Positions 1 to 5,375 of a stretch of DNA of 7,982 nucleotides are shown in pieces (within the stretch, counting starts at the first letter, position 1; each line of letters begins with the position of its first letter). The stretch is from Clostridiales bacterium (GTDB lineage Bacteria; Bacillota; Clostridia; Lachnospirales; Lachnospiraceae): NCBI GenBank assembly GCA_021203115.1, contig JAJQBV010000081.1, positions 1-7,982 on the forward strand. The letters are read 5' to 3'. Below the pieces are notes generated by a model. It worked only from the letters and a program-made list of their open reading frames with translations, was not told where the DNA came from and did not search any database. Both the position numbers and the translations under genes were made by a program.

Positions 1-96
1 GTCATATCCCACACGCAGTTCCTCTGATTTTTCGCGCTCCTCCTCCGTCGCCTCCAGCGCAAGATTGAAAAGGTTATCGAGTTTTTCACTGTTCAT
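1..96 (-). CDS. N-terminus of a probable S8 family serine peptidase (partial)
   Basis: Only the first 32 codons are inside the window; the gene runs off the left edge. Translating the minus strand from the ATG at 94-96 gives a start of MNSEKLDNLFNLALEATEEE, followed by a charged stretch and ending in RVGYD. From memory, this opening (M-x-S-x-K-L-x-N-L-x-N-L-A-L-x-A-T-x-E-E-R, then V-G-Y-D) is typical of S8 subtilisin-like peptidases of clostridia, where it precedes the catalytic domain. No catalytic residue is visible here. The Shine-Dalgarno sequence is weak (GTGAG about 9 nt upstream), and an in-frame TAA lies 11 codons upstream, so no longer start exists. It is 66 nt downstream of the HD gene on the same strand, with no terminator or clear promoter seen in the gap. 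The reading frame is firm; the family call is moderate. Confidence 0.55.
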   Translation of the reverse strand, partial: MNSEKLDNLFNLALEATEEEREKSEELRVGYD

Positions 97-162
97 GCAT
101 TTGATCTCACTGATTCTGACCTCAGTTTATCATATGCACAGACCTCACCAGTCTTTCCCGGT

Positions 163-798
163 TTATTGACTCTCTGCATCATCCTTTCGGATGCATCCCC
201 GCTCCAGATTCGGCGCAAGCCACTCCTCTTTCGCATAATCCCATAGCTTTTCCGATCCGAAATGAGTATTGCAGTTTCGATTCAGGATCTGTCCGATCTG
301 CACCCCGTGCTCCACCCACGCCTTTCCGTCAGTCGCGGCGTTGAGCATCATGGGCTTAAGATTATCCAGCGTCAGGGCGACCCGTGCCTCCGGCGTTTTC
401 TGTTCCTAAAATTCCTTACACATCTCATAGAGCTTTTTCCCCTGATCCTCCGGGAGAAGGCCGTAGATGCGCTCCGCCGCCCGCTGTTCCCGCGCCGCCT
501 GCGTCTTTTTCCCTTCCTCGTCATAGGCATAGGTATCTCCGGCATCGATCTCGACAATATCATGGATCAGCAGCATCATTACCGTCCGAAGAACATCAAC
601 CGGCTCATTGGCATACTCCGCCAGAAGAAACGCCATGATTGCCATATGCCATGCGTGCTCGGCATCGTTCTCCTTGTGTTCTCCGTCGGACAGATAGGTC
701 TGCCTCCCGATCCGCTTCTCCTTATCAATCTCCAGAATAAACGCCAGCTGCCGCTGCAGCCGGTCATTCTCCGCCCGGCTTTCCCTGTCTTCTCTCAT
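163..798 (-). pseudogene. HD-domain phosphohydrolase (YfbR/5'-deoxynucleotidase-like) interrupted by an in-frame TAG
   Basis: The full frame is 211 codons plus a TAA stop, close to the roughly 200 residues usual for HD-domain 5'-nucleotidase-type hydrolases. These are metal-dependent enzymes that remove phosphate from (deoxy)nucleoside monophosphates. Visible ligands are H48 in AEHAWH, H79-D80 in LIHDIVEIDAGD, and D145 in LTLDNLKPM, which together form the H...HD...D set. Codon 131 (406-408) is TAG. The same frame continues without any shift through EQKTPEARVA and LDNLKPMMLN, which read like normal family sequence. The stop therefore removes the last metal ligand D145 and about 80 C-terminal residues. 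The start at 798 is chosen because GAGGAG lies 4 nt upstream (803-808); an ATG at 808-810 is possible but has a poor ribosome site. It follows the fusion gene by 20 nt and is probably cotranscribed with it. It may be a pseudogene, an amber readthrough gene or a sequencing error. Confidence 0.8.
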
Positions 799-818
799 CG
801 CGCTCCTCATTTCTCCGC

Positions 819-1889
819 CTAAATTGTTTCGACTCCGCAAATTTCGAGGATTCTCTGTACCGCGTCCTCCCGCCCCGTGTTGACCACATAATCACACAGC
901 GCTGCGTTTTTCAGCTCATTCTCCAGAGACATCAGCCGCAGCGTCTTCTCGCGGTTGGTCATTTCCTTCTCCAGAATGCTCCCGATCATGCGCTCCCGGC
1001 TGCACTTACAGAAAATGATGATCGTGGGGTAATGGCGTTTCATCGCGATCGCCCCGCTTAAGTCGATCGGCATGACAATATAGCGGTTTTGTGCCATCAG
1101 AGCCGAGATATCCGCCGTCTTCGTCCCATAGGCATATCCGGCGTACATGGTCGTCTCGATAAACGAGGCGCGGTCACGAATAAACTCTTCCGGTGAAATC
1201 TGCGTATGGATCCCGTCCGTCACCGGTTTGGTTGTGTAAGCCCTCGGCACAGTAAAGGCATCCCGCGTACAGAGCTCCCGCGTAATCTTATTTTTGTTGG
1301 AGCCGCTGGGACCGACCAGCGCAATCACGGCGGGCGGCTCTGCCTCCACGCGATCCTCGATCATGGAGGATTTAATCTGATCCAGAAGCGTAAAAAATTC
1401 CTCGAAATTATTGACCGCCAGCAGACCGGTCAGCTCTGTATTCCATGGTTTGCGCATCAGCACCGGGAAACGGGCATTGCTCTTCAAAATGTTCTGCGGC
1501 CCATCGTCCAGCGTGATATCCACATGAACCACAGACTTCTGAAATCCCATGATAATATTCTCTTCCGGGAAATCGGGAAACGCCTCCCGAATCTGTTCCA
1601 TCCGTCGGGTCATAAACTGCGGGTAAGCCGCGGTGACGATATAGACAATGCCCTTGGTCTGCAGCTTTCGAATGAACGCCTTTGATTCCTCCGGAACATA
1701 CTGACGGTCATAAAGCCGCGGATCGTGGTAGTATTTCCGGATCACGGAGGCCCGCCCCGTGTTTTCCCACGAGGTAATGTCCTCCAGCGTCAGCGGCGGA
1801 TCATAATGATATTCCTCATTCGCCATCTCGATGGCGCGGTCGTTGAAGGGGGCGATGACATCGTCCCAGTCGATGCCGAATGTAAGCAT
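819..1889 (-). CDS. Fusion of HAD-type 5'(3')-deoxyribonucleotidase and degenerate guanylate-kinase-like domain
   Basis: The protein has 356 residues and two parts. Residues 1-170 look like a NT5C-type HAD phosphatase, which dephosphorylates deoxynucleoside monophosphates. Motif I is D7-W-D9-D-V (usually DxDGV), motif II is T86 in IVTAAYP, and motifs III/IV are K118 and D128-D129 in LDDGPQN. Residues 187-352 resemble guanylate kinase: a P-loop-like GPSGSNKN at 193-200, YTTKPVTDG at 218-226 (TTRxPRxGE in true kinases), PEEF, then FIE, AYGT at 253-256, and a PIDLSGA strand at 274-280. The P-loop has Asn where the family has the second Gly and Ser/Gly, so phosphotransfer is doubtful; the domain may bind or sense a nucleotide. 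The start is the ATG at 1887-1889, with AAGGAG 6 nt upstream (1896-1901); an in-frame TTG at 1911-1913 lies in the terminator tail and is unlikely. The stop is TAG. It begins just after the thrS terminator and precedes the HD hydrolase gene by 20 nt. The fold calls are firm from motifs; the biological role is inferred. Confidence 0.8.
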   Translation of the reverse strand: MLTFGIDWDDVIAPFNDRAIEMANEEYHYDPPLTLEDITSWENTGRASVIRKYYHDPRLYDRQYVPEESKAFIRKLQTKGIVYIVTAAYPQFMTRRMEQIREAFPDFPEENIIMGFQKSVVHVDITLDDGPQNILKSNARFPVLMRKPWNTELTGLLAVNNFEEFFTLLDQIKSSMIEDRVEAEPPAVIALVGPSGSNKNKITRELCTRDAFTVPRAYTTKPVTDGIHTQISPEEFIRDRASFIETTMYAGYAYGTKTADISALMAQNRYIVMPIDLSGAIAMKRHYPTIIIFCKCSRERMIGSILEKEMTNREKTLRLMSLENELKNAALCDYVVNTGREDAVQRILEICGVETI

Positions 1890-1904
1890 GCTCTGCTCCT
1901 TCTT

Positions 1905-1940
1905 TGAAAACAAAAACGGGCTCCCGCATGAGGAGCCCGT
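1905..1940 (-). terminator. Intrinsic terminator of thrS
   Basis: On the minus strand a 9-bp GC-rich stem (arms 1932-1940 and 1916-1924, core ACGGGCTC/GAGCCCGT, 7-nt loop) is followed directly by the U-rich run TTTTTGTTTTC at 1905-1915. It starts 7 nt after the thrS stop codon. The U-run ends only 15 nt before the ATG of the next gene, and the AAGGAG ribosome site at 1896-1901 is just beyond it. There is no room for a separate promoter between the two. Confidence 0.9.
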
Positions 1941-1946
1941 CGCATT

Positions 1947-3905
1947 TTATTTGTCCTGGGGAAGTTCCTCACGGATTTCCTTGGTGCGGATTTCTTTACA
2001 GATCGCATCAATAAAGTCGCCCAGCGGCCGGACTCCCTCGTCTCCCGCAAAACGGCTGCGGACGGATACCGTTCCCTCTGCCTCCTCGCTCTGGCCGACG
2101 ACCAGCATATAGGGAAGACGTGCCATACGCGCGTCGCGAATCTTGTATCCGATCTTCTCTGCGCGCGCATCCACCGTGACATCCACGCCGTTCTTCGCCA
2201 GCTCGGCGCGAACCTTCTCTGAATAGTCCAGATATTTTTCGGAGATGGGAAGGATGCGCACCTGCTCCGGGCAGAGCCATGTCGGGAACTTACCGGCATA
2301 TTTCTCAATCAGCCATGCCAGCGTCCGCTCATAGCAGCCGATGGAAGTCCGGTGGATGATGCAGGGACGGACCTTGTCTCCGTTCTGGTCGATATAGTAC
2401 ATATCAAACTGCTCCGCCTGCAGCTCATCCCACTGGATGGTGATCATGGTGTCTTCCTTGCCGTAAACGTTCTTGGCATTGATATCTACCTTCGGCCCGT
2501 AAAACGCAGCCTCGCCGACATCCTCCACAAAGGGGATATCCAGCTCGTTCAGCACGTCGCGGATGTGCTGCTCTGTCTGATTCCAGACCTCTGCGCTGCC
2601 GATATATTTATCCGGATTCGCGGGATCCCACTTGGACAGATGATAGGTCACATCGTCATTTAAGCCCAGTGTCGTCAGGCAATGCTTCGCCAGCGCAAGG
2701 CATCCCTTAAACTCCTCCACCATCTGATCCGGGCGGACAATCAGGTGCCCCTCCGAGATCGTGAACTGGCGGACACGGGTCAGCCCGTGCATCTCGCCGG
2801 AATCCTCATTCCGGAAAAGCGTGGAAGTCTCGCCGTAACGGCACGGCTGATCACGGTAAGATTTCTGCGTCGCCTTATAAACAAAATACTGGAATGTGCA
2901 GGTCATCGGGCTGAGGGCAAACACTGCCTTATCCTGTTCATCGTCGCCCAGAACAAACATCCCGTCCTTATAATGATCCCAGTGGCCGGAAATCTTGTAA
3001 AGGTCACTCTTGGCCATCAACGGCGTCTTCGTGCGGACATAGCCCCACTCGTTGTCCTCCAGATCCTCAATCCACCGCTGCAGCTTCATGACCATCTTCG
3101 TGCCCTTCGGCATCAGCAGCGGCAGTCCCTGACCGATGACATCCACCGTGGTGAAAAGCTCCATCTCCCGTCCCAGACGGTTGTGGTCGCGGTTTTTGAT
3201 ATCCGCAAGATACGCCAGATACTCGTTCAGCTCATCCTTTTTCTGGAACGCGGTCCCGTAAATCCGCTGAAGCTGTGCCCGGTTGCTGTCGCCGCGCCAG
3301 TATGCCATGGAGGAAGAAGTCAGCTTGAACGCCTTGATTCCCTTTGTCGTCATCAGGTGAGGTCCCGCACAAAGGTCCACAAAGCCGCCCTGATCATAGA
3401 AAGAGATCTCCGCATCCTCCGGCAGATCCTCGATCAGCTCTACCTTGTACGGCTCCTGCCGCTCCTGCATCAGGCGGATGGCCTCCTCTCTGGGCAGCGT
3501 GAACCGCTCCAACGCATGGCCCTCCTTGATGATTTTCTTCATCTCTTTCTCGATATTGTCCAGATCCTCTCTGGAAAACGGATCCGCCTCAAAATCGTAG
3601 TAGTATCCGGTATCAATGGAGGGACCGATGGCAAGCTTTGCGTTGGGGAAGAGCCGCTTCACGGCCTCCGCCAGAACGTGTGATGTCGTGTGCCGGATCG
3701 TGGCAAGTCCCGCCGGGTCATTCGCAGTCAGGATATTTAAGGTGCAGTCCTCCGTGACCATAGTCCGCAGATCCACAACCTCACCATTCACTTCCCCGGC
3801 ACAGGCCGCACGCGCCAGCCCTTCACTGATATCTTTCGCGATATCATACACACTCATGCTATGCTCATACTCTTTTTCTGAGCTGTCCTTTAATGTGATC
3901 TTCAT
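1947..3905 (-). CDS. thrS: Threonine--tRNA ligase (ThrRS)
   Basis: This class II aminoacyl-tRNA synthetase charges tRNA-Thr with threonine in the cytoplasm, using ATP and releasing AMP and PPi. At 652 residues it has the standard bacterial layout. There is an N-terminal TGS domain (about 1-62), an editing domain with H72xxxH76 and C179-A-G-P-H183, a catalytic core (about 240-540) and a C-terminal anticodon-binding domain (about 545-640, with ILPISEKY and RDARMARLPYMLVVG). The catalytic zinc ligands are C336 (PMTC), H387 (SEGH) and H518 (IIHRTSIG). Motif 2 has the clostridial form RYGETSTLFRNEDSGEMHGL. The residue after C336 is Thr (ACA), where I expect Pro. The ATG at 3903-3905 is preceded by GGAGGA. 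It lies 85 nt after the SEC-C gene, has no room for a T-box leader, and ends in a strong terminator. Confidence 0.97.
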   Translation of the reverse strand: MKITLKDSSEKEYEHSMSVYDIAKDISEGLARAACAGEVNGEVVDLRTMVTEDCTLNILTANDPAGLATIRHTTSHVLAEAVKRLFPNAKLAIGPSIDTGYYYDFEADPFSREDLDNIEKEMKKIIKEGHALERFTLPREEAIRLMQERQEPYKVELIEDLPEDAEISFYDQGGFVDLCAGPHLMTTKGIKAFKLTSSSMAYWRGDSNRAQLQRIYGTAFQKKDELNEYLAYLADIKNRDHNRLGREMELFTTVDVIGQGLPLLMPKGTKMVMKLQRWIEDLEDNEWGYVRTKTPLMAKSDLYKISGHWDHYKDGMFVLGDDEQDKAVFALSPMTCTFQYFVYKATQKSYRDQPCRYGETSTLFRNEDSGEMHGLTRVRQFTISEGHLIVRPDQMVEEFKGCLALAKHCLTTLGLNDDVTYHLSKWDPANPDKYIGSAEVWNQTEQHIRDVLNELDIPFVEDVGEAAFYGPKVDINAKNVYGKEDTMITIQWDELQAEQFDMYYIDQNGDKVRPCIIHRTSIGCYERTLAWLIEKYAGKFPTWLCPEQVRILPISEKYLDYSEKVRAELAKNGVDVTVDARAEKIGYKIRDARMARLPYMLVVGQSEEAEGTVSVRSRFAGDEGVRPLGDFIDAICKEIRTKEIREELPQDK

Positions 3906-3978
3906 CGTCTCTCTCCTCCATCTGTGTTGCACTCAGATTTTCATTTTCTTAAATTCCCGCATTCATTTGCGAACCATC

Positions 3979-4007
3979 CGAAAAAATATCTCAGCGGTTT
4001 CTCCCGC
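3979..4007 (-). terminator. Possible weak terminator or attenuator at the SEC-C gene end, in the thrS leader
   Basis: On the minus strand a short GCGG/CCGC stem (4004-4007 and 3994-3997, 6-nt loop) overlaps the last codons of the SEC-C gene. It is followed, after the stop codon, by GATATTTTTT (U-run around 3981-3990). Four base pairs is short for an intrinsic terminator, so this may only reduce transcription into thrS. The rest of the 85-nt gap shows a 5-bp ATCTG/CAGAT hairpin just before the thrS ribosome site, and no convincing promoter. Confidence 0.3.
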
Positions 4008-4497
4008 AGCATTTCTTGTACTTCTTTCCGCTTCCGCAGGGGCACGGATCGTTCGGGTAAATCTTCTCCGGCTTTACCACTGTGCCGGATTTCTTCTGCT
4101 CGATATAAAGCTCCTTGCGCTTTTCCTCGGTAAAAATCTTCTCCCACTGGGGAAGCTCATAGAGCCAGTCCGCTTTGGCATCAACCATGTTCTTATACAG
4201 TTTTTCCTTGTCAAAAGCCAGACTGACAACAGAATCCTCCGTCAGATTCTCCAGATCATTGGGCGTGACCAGGCTCTCCTGAATGCCGTCAAGAAAACCG
4301 ACCATAGCCATGAGCTCCAGCTCATATTTATCCGCCAGCTCTTTTACCGTGCCCTGCACAGCCTCATCCGGAGTCTCCAGCAGCTTCTCATAAACACTTT
4401 TCTCCTTGAGAAAATAGCGGTTCCAGAACTTCTCCAGCTCTCCTCTGTCCGCCTTGTCATTGTAGGCAATCTTCTGCCAATCCTGTAATAATCCCAT
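3991..4497 (-). CDS. SEC-C zinc-motif protein of unknown function
   Basis: This is a soluble protein of 168 residues. Residues 1-145 are mostly helical, acidic and lysine-rich and match no domain I can name. The C-terminus carries a complete SEC-C motif, C152-P-C154-G-S-G-K-K-Y-K-K-C163-C164, the same CxC-x8-CC zinc site found at the end of SecA. In SecA and in the SecA-like YecA/AscA protein this module contacts ribosomes or SecB, so a ribosome-linked role is reasonable but inferred. The start is the ATG at 4495-4497, with AGGTGG 8 nt upstream. Two good promoters lie 30-80 nt upstream, so the gene starts its own transcription unit, probably shared with thrS 85 nt downstream. In many Firmicutes hpf is followed by secA itself; here a small SEC-C protein takes that position. 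Confidence 0.85.
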   Translation of the reverse strand: MGLLQDWQKIAYNDKADRGELEKFWNRYFLKEKSVYEKLLETPDEAVQGTVKELADKYELELMAMVGFLDGIQESLVTPNDLENLTEDSVVSLAFDKEKLYKNMVDAKADWLYELPQWEKIFTEEKRKELYIEQKKSGTVVKPEKIYPNDPCPCGSGKKYKKCCGRNR

Positions 4498-4532
4498 TTT
4501 CTATACCACCTTTTTCTTCAAATCATCTGAAA

Positions 4533-4561
4533 ATTATATGTGCACCGGCCTCTGTCAGCAA
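4533..4561 (-). promoter_or_regulatory. Proximal sigma-A type promoter of the SEC-C gene
   Basis: The -10 box on the minus strand is a perfect TATAAT (4533-4538), with a 17-bp spacer to TTGCTG (4556-4561), which matches only the first three bases of the -35 consensus. The predicted start near 4526 would give a leader of about 30 nt before the ATG at 4497. Confidence 0.55.
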
Positions 4562-4582
4562 ACCCGGCGCAGACATAGCGAT

Positions 4583-4611
4583 AGTATACATCACTTTTCC
4601 TCATTTTTCAA
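4583..4611 (-). promoter_or_regulatory. Distal sigma-A type promoter of the SEC-C gene
   Basis: The -35 box TTGAAA (4606-4611) and -10 box TATACT (4583-4588) are each one base from consensus, with the ideal 17-bp spacer. The predicted start is near 4576, about 80 nt upstream of the SEC-C ATG. The leader would contain a 7-bp stem (4564-4570 with 4542-4548, one G-U pair) overlapping the region of the proximal promoter. Confidence 0.65.
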
Positions 4612-4660
4612 TCATTTCATAAAATCTGTCTTTCCGTGAATATTTCTCCGGAATCCGTCC

Positions 4661-4706
4661 ATAATAAAAACAGTAAGACGGTTCCGAGGAACCCCCGCGA
4701 ACCGCC
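4661..4706 (-). terminator. Probable terminator of the coiled-coil/pyrophosphatase/hpf operon
   Basis: On the minus strand an 8-bp stem (4699-4706 with 4677-4684, GGCGGTTC/GAACCGTC, one G-U pair) encloses a 14-nt loop. An alternative inner hairpin GGTTC-CTCG-GAACC is also possible. TTTTTATTAT (4661-4670) follows after about 6 nt. The offset U-run makes this a less than ideal intrinsic terminator, but it lies where the upstream operon should end. Confidence 0.5.
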
Positions 4707-4734
4707 TTTCTATTAACTTATCCTCCCCTATGAC

Positions 4735-4767
4735 ATCTCCGGAATCCGAAATCCAGATTCCGGAGAT
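4735..4767 (-). other. Perfect 12-bp hairpin just after hpf
   Basis: The arms 4735-4746 (ATCTCCGGAATC) and 4756-4767 are exact reverse complements around a 9-nt loop. The hairpin begins 6 nt after the hpf stop codon. In the minus-strand RNA it is preceded by A residues and followed by GTCATAGGGG, so it lacks the U-run of a terminator. Read on the plus strand it is followed by TTTTCGTTT, but no plus-strand gene leads into it. It could protect the 3' end of hpf mRNA or be half of a bidirectional terminator. Confidence 0.6.
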
Positions 4768-4773
4768 TTTCGT

Positions 4774-5340
4774 TTACTCATATGTCGGCTGGATCAGTCC
4801 GTATCCTCCGTTCTTCCTCTTATAAATCACATTCACGTGGCAGTTTTCTTCCGCGTTCTGGAATACAAAGAAATCGTGTCCGACAAGCTCCATCTCCAGC
4901 ACGGCATCCTCCGGAAACATCGGCTTGATGTCAAACCGCTTCACACGCCGGATCTCGACCGGCTCTTCCTCACCGGCTGCATCCCCGGACTCCGCCGCGA
5001 GTTCTCCGATTTTGGGCGCGACCGCATGCGAGGTCGGACGTCCGGCATACTTTGCCGTCAGCTTTTCCTTGTATCTGCGGAGCTTCCGCTCCATATTTTC
5101 ACCGGCATCATGAATCACATTGTACAGATCCGCACCGGACTCCTCCACCCGGGTAAATGCTCCGGCATCCGACAGAGAAAGCTCCGCCGTTTTCAGGTTT
5201 CCCTCCACGCTGACCACAACCGTCAGCTCGGCCGCATCCGACACATACTTCTCCAGCTTCTTTGCCGCCTTCTCCACGGCAGAGCGGATCGCATCTGTCA
5301 CGCCGATGTTGCTGCCCTTTCCTCTCACATTTACGTTCAT
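4774..5340 (-). CDS. hpf: Ribosome hibernation promoting factor, long form
   Basis: Long-form HPF binds the 30S decoding region in non-growing cells and dimerises 70S ribosomes into inactive 100S particles. The 188 residues fit the 175-190 usual for this form. Residues 1-100 are the S30AE domain, with MNVNVRGKG at the start, VTDAIRSAVEKAAKKLEKY, and the basic helix ENMERKLRRYKEKL that contacts rRNA. Residues about 103-127 are an acidic, Ala/Glu-rich linker. Residues 128-188 are the C-terminal dimerisation domain, with VEIRRVKRFDIKPM, GHDFFVFQNAE, VNVIYKRKNGGYGLIQP. The ATG at 5338-5340 has AAAGGAG about 7 nt upstream; the TTG at 5356-5358 would lie in front of that site and is rejected. It follows the pyrophosphatase by 35 nt without a terminator, so the two should be cotranscribed. 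Confidence 0.96.
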   Translation of the reverse strand: MNVNVRGKGSNIGVTDAIRSAVEKAAKKLEKYVSDAAELTVVVSVEGNLKTAELSLSDAGAFTRVEESGADLYNVIHDAGENMERKLRRYKEKLTAKYAGRPTSHAVAPKIGELAAESGDAAGEEEPVEIRRVKRFDIKPMFPEDAVLEMELVGHDFFVFQNAEENCHVNVIYKRKNGGYGLIQPTYE

Positions 5341-5375
5341 TGCAACTCTCCTTTCCAATCGTTCTACCTCATTAT

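Noticed and set aside
262..822. 186-codon plus-strand frame opposite the HD hydrolase, which passes through the amber codon
   Set aside because: It is in codon register with the HD gene, and the minus-strand TAG simply reads CTA (Leu) on this strand. The HD motifs on the minus strand leave no doubt which frame was coding.
1916..1940. Terminator hairpin acting on the plus strand as well
   Set aside because: The plus side has only a loose ATTTTATTTG after a 3-nt gap, and no plus-strand gene needs terminating there.
2682..3683. 333-codon open frame on the plus strand opposite thrS
   Set aside because: It is in exact codon register with thrS on the other strand. Its openness only reflects the rarity of TTA, CTA and TCA codons in thrS, and its product has no recognisable domain or good ribosome site.
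3968..3978. TGCGAACCATC repeated at 7858-7868
   Set aside because: Several 11-mer repeats are expected by chance in 8 kb; the flanks do not match and the contexts differ.
3616..4488. 290-codon plus-strand frame spanning the thrS start and the SEC-C gene
   Set aside because: It covers the antisense of two well-supported genes, and its hydrophobic Leu-rich product shows no family features.
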